Notes: a model not told the origin generated them from the letters alone. A stretch of 64,000 nucleotides of DNA from an uncultured Rhodoblastus sp. (GCF_903903185.1 NZ_CAIUXT010000222.1:1-64000), one strand, 5' to 3'; numbered from the stretch's first letter, positions 1 to 9,881 are shown. Numbers and translations are program-made.

Positions 1-1215
1 CTTGACCACGGTGGCGTAGAGGTCGTGGCTGATCGCCGAGGCGCCCGCCAGCGTCAGACCCGACACGACCGCGAGGATCGTGGCGAAGGCCACCGCCGAA
101 ATGAAGCCGAGGAACAGATTGCCGCCGACCGCGTCGGCGAGATGAATCGCCGCCATGTTCGAACCGCCCCGGATGCCGGTGAGACCCTTGGCCACATCGG
201 AGAGGAAATTCGGATTGGTCGAGACCAGCACGATCGCGCCGAAGCCGATGATGAAGGTCAGGATGTAGAAATAGCCGATGAACCCGGTCGCGTAGAACAC
301 CGACTTGCGCGCCGCCTTGGCGTCGGCAACGGTGAAGAAGCGCATCAGGATATGCGGCAGGCCGGCGGTGCCGAACATCAGCGCCAGACCCAGCGAGATC
401 GCCGACAGCGGATCGGTGATCAGCGAACCGGGCGACATGATCGCCAGATGTTTGGGATGAACCTTGACCGCCTCGGCGAACAGGGCCGGAGGGCTGAATC
501 CGAACTTGGCGAGCACCGCGAAGGCCATGAAGCTCGCGCCGGCAAGCAGCAGGCAGGCCTTGATGATCTGCACCCAGGTCGTCGCCACCATGCCGCCGAA
601 GGTCACATAGATGATCATCAGCGCGCCGACGCCGATCACCGCGTACATGTAGGGCAGACCGAACAGCAGCTGGATCAGGGCGCCGGCTCCGACCATCTGG
701 GCGATCAGATAGAAGGCGACGGTGACCAGCGTGCCGCAGGCGGCGAGGATGCGGATCGGCGTCTGCTCGAAGCGGAACGAGGCCACGTCGGCGAAGGTGA
801 ACTTGCCGAGGTTGCGCAGCGGCTCCGCGATCAGGAAGGTGACGATCGGCCAGCCGACCAGCCAGCCCACCGAATAGACCAGGCCGTCATAGCCGTTCAG
901 GTAGACGAGGCCGGAAATGCCGAGGAAGGACGCCGCCGACATATAGTCGCCCGCGATGGCGAGGCCGTTCTGGAAGCCGGTGATGCCGCCGCCGGCGGTG
1001 TAGAACTGCGCCGCCGAACGGGTCCTCTTGGCCGCCCAGTAGGTGATGCCCAGCGTCAGACCGACGAAGGCGACGAACATGCCGATCGCGGTCCAGTTGG
1101 TCTCCTGCTGAACGACCTTCCCGGAAATGGCGTCGGCGAAAGCCCCGGAACAAAGGACCGGGGCGGAAAGCGCGGCGAGGACCGCCGCGGAGAGGGTGAA
1201 TTTGCAACGCGACAT
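1..1215 (-). CDS. actP: ActP-type cation/acetate symporter, partial (3' end beyond window)
   Basis: This is a sodium:solute symporter of the SSF/SLC5 family, closest in architecture to acetate permease ActP, which imports acetate and other short carboxylates with a cation across the inner membrane. The first 405 codons are visible and the C-terminus lies beyond base 1. An N-terminal signal-like segment (about residues 8-28) is followed by many membrane helices; [18 protein letters not shown] and [16 protein letters not shown] are typical of the family. The ATG at 1213-1215 overlaps the stop codon of the upstream DUF485 gene (TGATG), so the two are translationally coupled, as in yjcH-actP operons. 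Substrate is inferred from the family and the partner gene only. Confidence 0.93.
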   Translation of the reverse strand, partial: MSRCKFTLSAAVLAALSAPVLCSGAFADAISGKVVQQETNWTAIGMFVAFVGLTLGITYWAAKRTRSAAQFYTAGGGITGFQNGLAIAGDYMSAASFLGISGLVYLNGYDGLVYSVGWLVGWPIVTFLIAEPLRNLGKFTFADVASFRFEQTPIRILAACGTLVTVAFYLIAQMVGAGALIQLLFGLPYMYAVIGVGALMIIYVTFGGMVATTWVQIIKACLLLAGASFMAFAVLAKFGFSPPALFAEAVKVHPKHLAIMSPGSLITDPLSAISLGLALMFGTAGLPHILMRFFTVADAKAARKSVFYATGFIGYFYILTFIIGFGAIVLVSTNPNFLSDVAKGLTGIRGGSNMAAIHLADAVGGNLFLGFISAVAFATILAVVSGLTLAGASAISHDLYATVVK

Positions 1216-1520
1216 CACTTGCTCTCCTCTACAATCTGACGGGTGAGTTCGTCGTAGCGGGCGTTGGCCCGGACGACATAAAAGCCGGTCAGGAGGAAGG
1301 CCGAGACGATGACGGCGATGCCGATCGGAATGCCGACCGTGGTGACGCCTTCGCCCGAAATCGGCGTGGCGAGAAAGGCCTTGTTGAAAGCGACAAGCAG
1401 GATGAAGCCGAAATAGATGAACAGCATCACCAGCGACAGAGTCCAGCCAAGCGTTTTACGCGTGGCGACGAGTTCCTTGAATTTCGGATTTTTTTCGATT
1501 TCTAATGAACTGACAGCCAT
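1215..1520 (-). CDS. DUF485 membrane protein (YjcH-like)
   Basis: A 101-residue inner-membrane protein with two hydrophobic helices (about residues 27-48 and 66-86) and charged ends, the normal size and layout of DUF485/YjcH proteins. These are nearly always encoded directly upstream of actP-type symporters and are thought to be an accessory subunit, though their exact role is not established. The stop codon overlaps the actP start by one base. The 240 bases upstream to ilvD hold no gene; the promoter for the pair should lie there. Confidence 0.9.
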   Translation of the reverse strand: MAVSSLEIEKNPKFKELVATRKTLGWTLSLVMLFIYFGFILLVAFNKAFLATPISGEGVTTVGIPIGIAVIVSAFLLTGFYVVRANARYDELTRQIVEESK

Positions 1521-1763
1521 TTGCGGCCCCTCCCTTATTCCCGAGCCTCTTCCAGTTGGCTTGTTTCGCCCGAAGGGCGTCCCGCCTTGACGCGGAAAAA
1601 CCTTAGCCTGAAAGCGCTCACCTTCTCATCTCTAGCCTAGCATGCGCTACGAAGTGAGTTAGCACTTTGTCGAACATGAGGGCGCCATGCCTTGAAAACG
1701 GGCAAAGCCCCACCTCCCGATAAGCTGCGACGCAGACTTGTCCGGCAGGTCGAAGGCGAGCCG

Positions 1764-3602
1764 TTACGGAACGACGCGCACGGCGCCCCGGGCGGCGCTC
1801 GTGGTCATGGCGGCATAGGCGCGCAGCGCCGTGCTGAGCGGCCGCACACGGCCCACCGGCTTCCAGGCGTCCGCGCCTCTGGCCTCCATGACGGCGCGGC
1901 GACGCGCGATTTCCTCCTCCGGAACATCGAGGCGCAACTTGCGCTCCGGGATGTCGATCTCGATTTGATCGCCGTTTTCGACCAGACCGATCAGACCGCC
2001 CTCCCCGGCTTCCGGCGACACATGGCCGATGGAAAGCCCGGAAGTACCGCCCGAAAAACGGCCGTCGGTGATCAGGGCGCAGGCCTTTCCAAGGCCCATG
2101 CTCTTGAGATAGCTGGTCGGATAGAGCATTTCCTGCATTCCCGGACCGCCGCGCGGCCCCTCGTAGCGGATCACCACCACTTGTCCGGCAACAACCTTGC
2201 CGGCCAGAATGGCCTCGACCGACGCCTCCTGGCTCTCGAAGACAACGGCCGGGCCGGCGAATTTGAGCACGCTGGCGTCGACGCCGGCGGTTTTGACGAT
2301 GGCGCCTTCCTCCGCCAGATTGCCACAAAGCACCGCGAGGCCGCCATCCTGCGAGAAGGCGTGTTCGACGCTGCGGATGACGCCGGTAGCGCGGTCGTCG
2401 TCCACCGCCTCGTAACGGCGCGACTGGGAAAAGGCTTCTTGCGTTGGCACGCCGCCGGGCGAGGCGCGAAAGAAGGTGTTGAGCCCGATACAGTCGTTGC
2501 GCTTGAGGTCCCATTTTTTCAGCGCCACATCGAGACTGCCGGCGTGAATCGAACGGACGTCGCGGTTGAGCAGGCCGGCGCGGTCGAGTTCGCCCAAAAT
2601 GCCGAAAACGCCGCCGGCGCGATGCACGTCCTCGACATGCACATCGGGAACGGAAGGCGCGACCTTGCACAGCACCGGCACCCGGCGCGACAGCCGGTCG
2701 ATATCGGCCATTTCGAATTTTATGCCCGCCTCGAAGGCGGCGGCGAGCAGATGCAGCACCGTATTGGTCGAGCCGCCCATGGCGATGTCGAGCGCCATCG
2801 CGTTCTCGAAAGCCTTGAAAGACGCGATCTGGCGCGGCAGCACGCTTTCGTCGTCGTGCTCGTAGTAGCGGCGGCACAGTTCGACGATGGTCCGCCCGGC
2901 GTTGAGGAACAATTCCCGGCGGTCGGAATGGGTAGCAACGATGGTTCCATTGCCGGGCAGCGACAGGCCGAGCGCCTCGGTCAGGCAATTCATCGAATTG
3001 GCGGTGAACATGCCGGAACAGGAGCCGCAGGTCGGGCAGGCCGAGCGCTCCATCGCGGCGACCTCCTCGTCGCTGGTTTTCGCGTCGGCGGCGGCGACCA
3101 TGGCGTCGATCAGATCGACGGCGCGGGTCTTGCCGCCGACGGTCACCTTGCCTGCCTCCATCGGCCCGCCGGAGACGAACACCGCCGGAATATTCAGGCG
3201 CAGCGCGGCCATCAACATGCCCGGCGTGATCTTGTCGCAATTGGAAATGCAGACGAGGGCGTCGGCGCAATGGGCGTTGGCCATGTATTCGACGCTGTCG
3301 GCGATGATTTCGCGCGAGGGCAGGCTGTAGAGCATGCCGGCATGGCCCATGGCGATGCCGTCATCGACCGCGATGGTGTTGAATTCCTTGGCGACGCCGC
3401 CCGCCGCCTCGATCTCGCGCGCCACCAGCTGGCCGAGGTCCTTGAGATGGACGTGGCCGGGCACAAATTGCGTGAAGCTGTTGGCCACGGCGATGATGGG
3501 CTTGCCGAAATCGCCGTCCTTCATGCCGGTGGCGCGCCACAGGCCGCGCGCGCCGGCCATGTTGCGGCCATGGGTGGAAGTGCGGGAGCGAAGCTGCGGC
3601 AT
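1764..3602 (-). CDS. ilvD: Dihydroxy-acid dehydratase
   Basis: IlvD removes water from 2,3-dihydroxy-isovalerate and 2,3-dihydroxy-3-methylvalerate, the penultimate step of valine and isoleucine synthesis, using an iron-sulfur cluster. The 612-residue length is normal. Cluster and metal motifs are visible: CISNCDK with Cys122, and CPTCGSC with Cys189, Cys192 and Cys195 followed by [11 protein letters not shown]. The C-terminal [19 protein letters not shown] motif is also intact. It appears to be a single-gene unit. leuA, elsewhere in the window, uses a product of the same pathway. Large antisense frames over this gene are GC-driven shadows. Confidence 0.98.
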   Translation of the reverse strand: MPQLRSRTSTHGRNMAGARGLWRATGMKDGDFGKPIIAVANSFTQFVPGHVHLKDLGQLVAREIEAAGGVAKEFNTIAVDDGIAMGHAGMLYSLPSREIIADSVEYMANAHCADALVCISNCDKITPGMLMAALRLNIPAVFVSGGPMEAGKVTVGGKTRAVDLIDAMVAAADAKTSDEEVAAMERSACPTCGSCSGMFTANSMNCLTEALGLSLPGNGTIVATHSDRRELFLNAGRTIVELCRRYYEHDDESVLPRQIASFKAFENAMALDIAMGGSTNTVLHLLAAAFEAGIKFEMADIDRLSRRVPVLCKVAPSVPDVHVEDVHRAGGVFGILGELDRAGLLNRDVRSIHAGSLDVALKKWDLKRNDCIGLNTFFRASPGGVPTQEAFSQSRRYEAVDDDRATGVIRSVEHAFSQDGGLAVLCGNLAEEGAIVKTAGVDASVLKFAGPAVVFESQEASVEAILAGKVVAGQVVVIRYEGPRGGPGMQEMLYPTSYLKSMGLGKACALITDGRFSGGTSGLSIGHVSPEAGEGGLIGLVENGDQIEIDIPERKLRLDVPEEEIARRRAVMEARGADAWKPVGRVRPLSTALRAYAAMTTSAARGAVRVVP

Positions 3603-3713
3603 GGCGGTCTCTTGAGGCTGGCGATTTTTCCGCGCCGATCTTATTCGGGCAAAATCAATCAGGGTTGCCCGACGCCATACACAATCGCGCGGCCCGCGTC
3701 CATGTGCGCTACG

Positions 3714-4211
3714 TCACGCCCGATGCGAGCGGATGAATCCGGCGATCAACTCGGCCAGTTCCGGGTCGGAAACCGCCTCCATCGCCTCGGCGGCGGGAAA
3801 CCATCGGGTTTCGCGTTCGTGCTTTTCCGGCCATGTTTCTCGCTGGCGCGTGACACGCAGCGCATAGACCTCGACCCGGCAGGATTCGACCTTGCGCGAA
3901 AAACGCTTGGCGTAGATGTATGAACCAATCGGCTCGGGCGAAATGACCCCAAGCAGGCCTGCCTCCTCGATGGCCTCGATCGCTGCGGCGGCGGAACCGC
4001 TGCGTCCGGCCATCGGCCATCCCTTGGGAATGATCCAGCGCCGGGTCTCGCGCGAGGAAACCAGCATGATCTCCAGCCTATCGAGATCGCGCCAGGGCAA
4101 GGCGGCGACTTGCAGCCGTTTCGGCGCGGCGGGCCGGGAGGGCGCGGCATGGCGGGTTTTTTTGGCCTTTTTCGGGGCCTTCGCCGGTTTCGCCGGTTTG
4201 GCGCGCCTCAT
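3714..4211 (-). CDS. Nudix hydrolase
   Basis: A 165-residue Nudix-fold hydrolase; family members cleave nucleoside diphosphates linked to another group. The Nudix box is recognisable but variant: Gly-x5 then a core ending IEAIEEAGLL, keeping the EExG metal-binding glutamates while the usual Arg is Ile. IPKGWPMAG just before it is typical of the diphosphoinositol-polyphosphate-phosphohydrolase-like group common in Rhizobiales. The N-terminus is a Lys/Pro/Ala-rich tail of about 30 residues. The chosen ATG (4209-4211) overlaps the stop of the phosphate transporter gene (TGATG), which puts it in the DUF47-pit operon. Polyphosphate-related substrates would fit that context, but this is inference. 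Confidence 0.88.
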   Translation of the reverse strand: MRRAKPAKPAKAPKKAKKTRHAAPSRPAAPKRLQVAALPWRDLDRLEIMLVSSRETRRWIIPKGWPMAGRSGSAAAAIEAIEEAGLLGVISPEPIGSYIYAKRFSRKVESCRVEVYALRVTRQRETWPEKHERETRWFPAAEAMEAVSDPELAELIAGFIRSHRA

Positions 4212-5203
4212 GCCAGCCACCCGGAAGCCGCATAGGCCAGGGCCGCGATCAGGCCCGCCGCCGGCATGGTCAAAACCCACGCAACGACGATATTCTGCGC
4301 CACGTTCCAGCGCACCGCCGAGACCCGCCGCGCCGCGCCGACACCGACGATGGCTCCGGTGATGGTGTGGGTGGTGGATACCGGAACGCCGAGTCCGGTC
4401 GCCAGAAACAGCGTCAGCGCGCCGGCGGTTTCGGCGCAAAACCCCTGCATCGGCGACAGCCGGGTGATTTTCGACCCCATGGTGTGGACGATGCGCCAGC
4501 CGCCGAACAATGTGCCGAGCGCCATCGCCGACTGGCACGACAGCACCACCCAGAGCGGCACATGGAATTCGCCGCCCGCCCCGTGGGCGTAAAGCAGCAC
4601 GGCGATGACGCCCATGGTTTTCTGCGCGTCATTGCCGCCATGGCCGAGCGAATAGGCCGAGGCGGAAACGAATTGCAGCAGCCGGAAGGTCTGGTCGACG
4701 GCGACCGGCGTGGAGCGCACGCAGGCCCAGGACACCGCCAGCACCAGCAGCAGGGCGAGGAAAAAGCCCAGAGCCGGCGACAGCACGATGGCCGCGCCGG
4801 TCTTGCCGAGGCCGCTCCAGACGATGGCCGACGGCCCGGATTTGGCGAGCCCCGCCCCGACCAGCCCGCCGATCAGCGCATGGGAGCTGGATGATGGAAT
4901 GCCCAGCAGCCAGGTGACAACATTCCAGACGATCCCGCCGGTCAGGGCGCCGAAAATCAGCCGGTCGTCGACGAGGCTCTTGTCGACAATGCCGGCGCCG
5001 ACGGTGTTGGCGACATGGAGCCCGAAGACGGCGAAGGCGACGAAATTGAAAAAAGCCGCCCACATCACGGCATATTGCGGCCGCAGGACGCGGGTCGAAA
5101 CAATCGTGGCGATGGAATTGGCGGCATCGTGCAGGCCGTTCAGGAAATCGAACAGCAGCGCGACCGCGATCAGCGCGACGAGAATGAAGGAGGCGCCATC
5201 CAT
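4208..5203 (-). CDS. pit: Low-affinity inorganic phosphate transporter, PiT family
   Basis: A 331-residue integral membrane transporter of the PiT family, which moves phosphate (or metal phosphate) with a cation. The repeated family signatures are visible: DFLNGLHDAANSIATIVSTR near the N-terminus and AYSLGHGGNDAQKTMGVIA plus STTHTITGAIVGVG in the second half. It lies 9 bases downstream of the DUF47 gene and overlaps the Nudix gene at its 3' end, giving a three-gene unit. In Sinorhizobium meliloti the equivalent orfA-pit operon is known to be repressed by PhoB; the PHO box upstream of DUF47 fits the same scheme. Confidence 0.95.
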   Translation of the reverse strand: MDGASFILVALIAVALLFDFLNGLHDAANSIATIVSTRVLRPQYAVMWAAFFNFVAFAVFGLHVANTVGAGIVDKSLVDDRLIFGALTGGIVWNVVTWLLGIPSSSSHALIGGLVGAGLAKSGPSAIVWSGLGKTGAAIVLSPALGFFLALLLVLAVSWACVRSTPVAVDQTFRLLQFVSASAYSLGHGGNDAQKTMGVIAVLLYAHGAGGEFHVPLWVVLSCQSAMALGTLFGGWRIVHTMGSKITRLSPMQGFCAETAGALTLFLATGLGVPVSTTHTITGAIVGVGAARRVSAVRWNVAQNIVVAWVLTMPAAGLIAALAYAASGWLA

Positions 5204-5212
5204 GCCCGAGCC

Positions 5213-5857
5213 TTACATATGTTCGAGAAGAATGCCGCTCACTCGACTGCCGAGATCCTCGAAACAATCGACGACTTTTTCCAGATGGCCGAAAATTTCC
5301 GATCCGACGATGTAGGCCATTGGCTGATTGTCTTTATGTTTGTGATATAATTCTTTCAAACCTTGCATATAAAGCTGGTCAGACTCTTCCTCCAGACGGG
5401 CGATCTTCTCTTGGGCGCTATTGAGCTGCGCCGCATGGGTGTTGATGGCGCGCAGCAGAGGCATGGCCTCCAGCGCGCTTTGCGCCGATTCCACGATCAG
5501 ATCCCCGATTTTCACCATGTTCGGCTCGAAAACCGCGACATCGAATAGGCTGATCGCCTTCACGGTCTGGCGCATCTGGTCGATGGCGTCGTCCATGTCG
5601 GTGATCAAGGCGTGAATGTCGCCGCGATCGAACGGCGTGATAAAGCTGCGCCGAAGCGCCAGCAGCACCTCGCGCGCCACCACATCCGCTTCGTCCTCCT
5701 TTTTGCCGACCTCCGCGCAGAGCGCCCGAACGCCGTCGCCTCCATCCAGTACGGCCCGCAAACTCCGCGCCGCCTCCAGCGATATCGCCGCATGACGCTC
5801 GAACAGGTCGAAAAACCGTTCCTCTTTCGGCATCAATGCCTGAAGCCAGCCGAGCAT
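5213..5857 (-). CDS. DUF47 (PhoU-like) phosphate transport regulator
   Basis: A 214-residue all-helical PhoU-like protein of the DUF47 family, the OrfA partner of Pit in rhizobia; it is thought to modulate the transporter in the cytoplasm. The sequence is rich in amphipathic helix, with acidic clusters such as ITDMDDAIDQMRQ and a C-terminal DCFEDLGSRVSGILLEHM. An ATG exists five codons upstream at 5872, but that codon sits inside the last repeat of a PHO box, so the ATG at 5857, which has a G-rich Shine-Dalgarno-like stretch before it, is preferred. Confidence 0.9.
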   Translation of the reverse strand: MLGWLQALMPKEERFFDLFERHAAISLEAARSLRAVLDGGDGVRALCAEVGKKEDEADVVAREVLLALRRSFITPFDRGDIHALITDMDDAIDQMRQTVKAISLFDVAVFEPNMVKIGDLIVESAQSALEAMPLLRAINTHAAQLNSAQEKIARLEEESDQLYMQGLKELYHKHKDNQPMAYIVGSEIFGHLEKVVDCFEDLGSRVSGILLEHM

Positions 5858-5870
5858 CGTCGCCCCCAAC

Positions 5871-5899
5871 ATGACAGTTTCATGAATCTTTTATGACAA
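5871..5899 (-). promoter_or_regulatory. PHO box (PhoB site) upstream of DUF47-pit
   Basis: Read on the minus strand there are three 7-mers, TTGTCAT, GATTCAT and CTGTCAT, at exact 11-bp spacing with A-rich 4-base spacers, the classic PhoB direct-repeat arrangement (consensus CTGTCAT). A further TTGTCAT lies at 5911-5917. The box ends only 13 bases before the preferred ATG and no -10 element fits below it, which suits repression rather than activation. Confidence 0.75.
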
Positions 5900-6059
5900 A
5901 CGCCGGCATTATGACAATCGCTCACAGGACCAAACGGCGCGGGAACAGCCGATCATTTTGGCTAAGCTCGAAGCAGCGGAACGGTTGCGTCGCTATCGAC
6001 CAGACCTGAAGTTCCAAACCTTTTTGTTTTAACCCCAGGAGGGAAGTGAACCCTCAATT

Positions 6060-7610
6060 TCAATAGGCTCGGGCGATCAGAATTTCCTCGACCGCCGGGC
6101 GTCCGGTGAAGACGCAGGCTGCGTCCAGGGGCGCCTGCCGGCCGGTGGGGACGTTGCGCAACGTCAGTTTGAGCGCCTTCAGCCGCGCCTCGACGGCTTC
6201 CAGTTCGCCGCCAGTCGGACGCGCCCAGGGCGCGCGCGCCCAGCCCCGGAAACTGGATCTCGCCTCGTCATCCTCCGCAGCCGCGCCGAAATAAGCAGCA
6301 ATGGCCTCGAAATCCTCAAAATCCGAGCGGATATTGCCGTCGAGCCGGGCCTTGGCCTCGGCATAGAGATTGGCCTGAATTTCCGCCAGCAGATCAGGCG
6401 CCCGCTCCAGAAAACCGCTGCGCAGAATCCCCTGCGAGACGATTTTATCGCCGTCGCGCAATTTATCGCGGCGAATCAGGGTGACTTGATCGGACGCCAT
6501 GTCGCGCGGGCCGACTTCGAGCAGGATCGGCGCGCCGCGCCGCACCCAGTCCCAGCGCTTGTTGGCGGAGCGGGCCGGCTTGTTGTCGAGTTTTACCCGC
6601 AAGGGCTGGCCGAAAGCCGAAAGCTTGCCGATTTCCGCCTCAAGCCTTTCGCAATAGGCCAGAACTTCCGCGTCTTCCGGCTTTTCGCGCAGCATCGGAA
6701 CGATGACCACCTGTTTGGGCGCGATGCGCGGCGGCAGCCGCAAGCCGTCGTCGTCGCCGTGGGTCATGATGACGCCGCCGATCAGCCGGGTCGAGACGCC
6801 CCAGCTGGTGGTGTGGCAGAATTCGAGGTCGCCGGCCGCCGACTGGTAGCGAATGTTCTGCGCGCGAGCGAAATTGGTTCCAAGATAATGCGAGGTGCCG
6901 GCTTGCAGCGCCTTGCCGTCCTGCATCATCGCCTCGATCGAAAAAGTCGCTTCGGCGCCGGGGAAACGCTCGCTTTCCGGCTTTTCGCCGACCACCACCG
7001 GCATGGCCAGGACGTCTTCTGCGAGCGCGCGATAGACTTCGAGCATTTTCAGGGTTTCTTCGAGCGCGTCTTCTCGCGTGGCATGGGCGGTATGGCCCTC
7101 CTGCCACAGAAATTCGGTGGTGCGCAGGAACATCCGGGTGCGCATTTCCCAGCGCACGACATTGGCCCATTGATTGATCAAAATCGGCAGGTCGCGATAG
7201 GAGCTGACCCAGCGCCGGAACGCGTCGCCGATGATGGTTTCGGAAGTCGGGCGCACCACCAGCGGCTCTTCGAGTTCCGAGGCCGGATCGACCACCAGCT
7301 TGCCGTCCACCACCTTGAGCCGGTGATGGGTGACGACGGCCATTTCCTTGGCGAAGCCTTCGACATGGCTCGCCTCCTGGGCGATGAAGCCGAGCGGGAT
7401 GAACAGCGGGAAATAGCAGTTTTCATGGCCGGTGCGCTTGATGTCGGCGTCGAGCGATGCCTGCACCAGCTCCCAGATTCCCCAGCCCCAGGGCTTGATG
7501 ATCATGCAGCCGCGCACCGGCGAGGTTTCGGCGAGATCGGCCTGATCGACCACCGCCTGATACCATTCGGGAAAATTGTCTTCGCGGGTGACAGGCAGGG
7601 CGCGCTTCAT
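6060..7610 (-). CDS. proS: Prolyl-tRNA synthetase, type 3 (archaeal/eukaryal-like)
   Basis: Charges tRNA-Pro with proline. The 516-residue protein has the layout of the archaeal/eukaryal-type (ProS type 3) enzyme: class II core with the motif 2 region RWEMRTRMFLRTTEFLWQEG, the motif 3 region TSWGVSTRLIGGVIMTHGDD, an anticodon-binding domain, and the extra C-terminal domain ending in Tyr (EEILIARAY). The bacterial-type insertion (editing) domain is absent. The reading frame continues 44 codons upstream, but homology-like sequence starts at MKRALPVTRED, so the ATG at 7610 was chosen. Most alphaproteobacteria carry the short bacterial type, so this may be a replaced or second copy. No clear terminator was found downstream. 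Confidence 0.93.
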   Translation of the reverse strand: MKRALPVTREDNFPEWYQAVVDQADLAETSPVRGCMIIKPWGWGIWELVQASLDADIKRTGHENCYFPLFIPLGFIAQEASHVEGFAKEMAVVTHHRLKVVDGKLVVDPASELEEPLVVRPTSETIIGDAFRRWVSSYRDLPILINQWANVVRWEMRTRMFLRTTEFLWQEGHTAHATREDALEETLKMLEVYRALAEDVLAMPVVVGEKPESERFPGAEATFSIEAMMQDGKALQAGTSHYLGTNFARAQNIRYQSAAGDLEFCHTTSWGVSTRLIGGVIMTHGDDDGLRLPPRIAPKQVVIVPMLREKPEDAEVLAYCERLEAEIGKLSAFGQPLRVKLDNKPARSANKRWDWVRRGAPILLEVGPRDMASDQVTLIRRDKLRDGDKIVSQGILRSGFLERAPDLLAEIQANLYAEAKARLDGNIRSDFEDFEAIAAYFGAAAEDDEARSSFRGWARAPWARPTGGELEAVEARLKALKLTLRNVPTGRQAPLDAACVFTGRPAVEEILIARAY

Positions 7611-7839
7611 GGAATTTTTGATCGCTTTTTCGGCGCCGGTCCAGCCCGCAAGGTCCAGAAGCCTTGGCAAATACCGGACGCCGGCCCCCTGCCCCGATGA
7701 CGGGAGAGGGGGCGTCGACGCCCGTCGCGCTGGCCATTTCAAATCTTGTGAGTCGGAAACGACAGGGAATGACAGGAGAACCTGTACTGGACCGAAAACG
7801 CGCGCATTGCAACGCCGTCGCGTCTGCCGTTCCTGCCGA

Positions 7840-8019
7840 TCAGCGCTGGCTTTTCACCGCATGGGCCGGCTTGCACCAGGCCAGTTCGCGCATTTCGCGA
7901 ACGATGCTTCCGGGGCGCAACGCCGCCTGGGGCATTTCGCCCTTGACGCCGCTTTCCTGACACCAGGCGAAATGGATGCGCGTCGGCAGCTTGCAATAGG
8001 CGCAGCGGGTGATCGGCAT
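7840..8019 (-). CDS. Small hypothetical protein (59 aa), Cys-rich
   Basis: A possible 59-residue gene with four cysteines, two of them in a CAYC pair near the N-terminus that could form half of a zinc ribbon with the later Trp-Cys pairs. I do not recognise a family. It starts at ATG 8019 and is oriented with proS, 229 bases upstream of the proS start. The preceding sequence AGGACG gives only a modest ribosome binding site. It could equally be a chance frame in GC-rich DNA. Confidence 0.3.
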   Translation of the reverse strand: MPITRCAYCKLPTRIHFAWCQESGVKGEMPQAALRPGSIVREMRELAWCKPAHAVKSQR

Positions 8020-8345
8020 GGGACGTCCTTTCGAAACATGTTGATCCGTATCGGCCGGATTGTCGCCAACCCGCCCTGCCCCTTTGTCCGCCCCTCGCCG
8101 CGTGTTGCATTTTCTCGATCGCCGTCCGGCGATCTTTTCGTCATCGACTCCAAGCACGGATCATGCCATCGACACGCTGAACAGAGGGTTAAGGTCGAAA
8201 CCCGCCGCCTCCGCCCTGCCGTGAAAAGGCTTCCGGTCGCCCGGCAAAAGAGCTATGACCGATTTCTACGCATCGCGCCGAAAACAAGATGCGCGTTGAT
8301 CCTGAAAAAGCATCGGCGCGCGCGAAAAAAATCGGAAACCCGTCC
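8020..8345. other. Intergenic region, no gene seen
   Basis: About 325 bases between the small minus-strand frame and the DUF1772 gene. Frames here are short and show no recognisable protein signature. It should carry the promoters of the divergent genes; I could not assign convincing -35/-10 elements. Confidence 0.4.
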
Positions 8346-8774
8346 ATGCTCCCTGGTTTGCTCGCTCTGGTTTTCTCGTCGGCTTTCGCCGGCGCCGCGC
8401 TTTATCTCAATCTCGTCGAGCAGCCGGCCCGCCTCGCCCTCGACGATTCGTCGATGATGCGCGAATGGGCGCCGAGCGACCGGCGCGGCTTCGCCCTGAT
8501 CGGCGGGCTGGCGCTGTTGTCGGCGCTCGCCGCCCTCGCGGCCTTTGCGCAGGGGAGCGACATTCGCTGGCTGGTCGGCGCGCTGATCGCGCTGGCGACC
8601 TGGCCCTATTCATTTTTCATCGTCGTGCCGCTCAACAATCGCCTGCTCGCCGCCTCGCCGGGCCAGCCGGCCGCCGATTCGCGCGAGATCGTCACCTTCT
8701 GGGGCCTGCTCGAATGGGGTCTGTTCGCCATCGGCGTCGCCTCCAGCAGCGTTTTCGCCTGGATTTTGGGGTGA
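8346..8774 (+). CDS. DUF1772-family membrane protein
   Basis: A 142-residue protein with four hydrophobic helices and the layout of DUF1772 (anthrone-oxygenase-like) proteins: an N-terminal helix (LLALVFSSAFAGAALYLNL) followed by a conserved EQPAR turn, FALIGGLALLSAL, a third helix ending FFIVVPLNNRLL, and FWGLLEWGLFAIGVASS. Some relatives act on aromatic substrates, but most have no assigned function. The frame is open 19 codons further upstream; the ATG at 8346 puts the first helix directly at the N-terminus and is preferred. Confidence 0.75.
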   Translation: MLPGLLALVFSSAFAGAALYLNLVEQPARLALDDSSMMREWAPSDRRGFALIGGLALLSALAALAAFAQGSDIRWLVGALIALATWPYSFFIVVPLNNRLLAASPGQPAADSREIVTFWGLLEWGLFAIGVASSSVFAWILG

Positions 8775-8797
8775 AATCCGGCTGACGCCGCTTCGAT

Positions 8798-8839
8798 TTG
8801 ACTTGGCGCCGCAGCCGGTTGACTTGGCGCCGCCGCCGG
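8798..8839. repeat. Two tandem 21-bp repeats
   Basis: The unit begins TTGACTTGGCGCC and occurs twice back to back (8798-8818 and 8819-8839) with a single A/C difference. It lies 33 bases upstream of the alcohol dehydrogenase start. Each copy contains TTGACTTGGCGCC, so it duplicates a possible -35 hexamer or operator half-site. Confidence 0.8.
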
Positions 8840-8872
8840 GTCGAAACTCATCGGGTTCGGGAGTCGCCCCTC

Positions 8873-9868
8873 ATGCATGCCATGGTTTTGAACCGTATCG
8901 GCGCGCCGCTCGAATGGATCGAGCGGCCCGATCCGTTCCCCGGCCCCGGCGAAATCCGTATAAAGATCGCCGCCTGCGGCGTCTGCCGCACCGATCTCCA
9001 TGTGGTGGACGGCGAATTGCCCCATCCGCGCTTGCCCATCGTCCCCGGCCATGAAATCGTCGGGCGCGTCGACCGGATCGGCGAGGGCGTCAGCGGCTTC
9101 GACATCGGCGAGCGGGTCGGCGTTCCCTGGCTCGGCCATACCTGCCGGAAATGCGCCTATTGCGCGAGCGGCCACGAAAACCTCTGCGACGCGCCGCAAT
9201 TCACGGGGTTCACCCGCGACGGCGGCTATGCCGACCTCGTCGTCGCCGACGCGCGCTTCGCCTTTCCGCTCGGCGAAGCGGGCGAGGATGCGTCGCTGGC
9301 GCCTCTGCTCTGCGCCGGTCTGATCGGCTGGCGGGCGTTCAAGATCGCCGGCCGCAGCGCCGGCAGGCTGGAGCGGCTCGGCCTCTATGGTTTTGGCGCC
9401 GCCGCGCATATTCTGGCCCAGGTCGCGGTCAAGCAGGGCCATGAGGTTTTCGCCTTCACCCAGCCGGGCGACCGGACCACGCAGGATTTCGCGCGGAAAA
9501 TGGGCGCGGTCTGGGCCGGCGGCTCGGACGAGGCGGCGCCGGAAAAACTCGACGCGGCGATACTTTTCGCTCCGGTCGGCGCGCTGGTCCCGCCAGCGCT
9601 GAAATCCCTGCGCAAGGGCGGCGCGGTGGTCTGCGCCGGCATTCACATGAGCGACATTCCAAGCTTTCCTTACGCGTTGCTGTGGGAGGAGCGCCAGATC
9701 GTCTCGGTCGCCAATCTGACCCGCCGCGACGGCATCGAATTTTTAAGGCTGGCGCCGCAGCTCGGCGTGAAGACCACGACAAGGCTTTATCCGCTCCTTC
9801 AGGCCAATGCGGCGCTTGCCGACCTGCGCGCAGGCGCCTTCGATGGAGCCGCGGTATTGATTCCGTAA
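8873..9868 (+). CDS. Zinc-dependent alcohol dehydrogenase
   Basis: A 331-residue medium-chain dehydrogenase that should oxidise alcohols or reduce aldehydes with NAD(P). The N-terminal GroES-like domain carries the catalytic zinc ligands (CGVCRTD and PGHE) and the structural zinc site [15 protein letters not shown]. The Rossmann part is less standard: [19 protein letters not shown] stands where GxGxxG is usual. The closest group is the YahK/propanol-preferring-like set often annotated simply as zinc-binding ADH. The ATG at 8873 was chosen because the catalytic domain starts there; 25 extra in-frame codons upstream run through the tandem repeat. The PPK2 gene follows after 13 bases, so the two are probably co-transcribed. 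Confidence 0.92.
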   Translation: MHAMVLNRIGAPLEWIERPDPFPGPGEIRIKIAACGVCRTDLHVVDGELPHPRLPIVPGHEIVGRVDRIGEGVSGFDIGERVGVPWLGHTCRKCAYCASGHENLCDAPQFTGFTRDGGYADLVVADARFAFPLGEAGEDASLAPLLCAGLIGWRAFKIAGRSAGRLERLGLYGFGAAAHILAQVAVKQGHEVFAFTQPGDRTTQDFARKMGAVWAGGSDEAAPEKLDAAILFAPVGALVPPALKSLRKGGAVVCAGIHMSDIPSFPYALLWEERQIVSVANLTRRDGIEFLRLAPQLGVKTTTRLYPLLQANAALADLRAGAFDGAAVLIP

Positions 9869-9881
9869 GGTGGAAAAAACG

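Noticed and set aside
1692-3923. 743-codon open frame on the plus strand opposite ilvD
   Set aside because: IlvD motifs on the minus strand are complete; the plus-strand frame shows no protein-like features.
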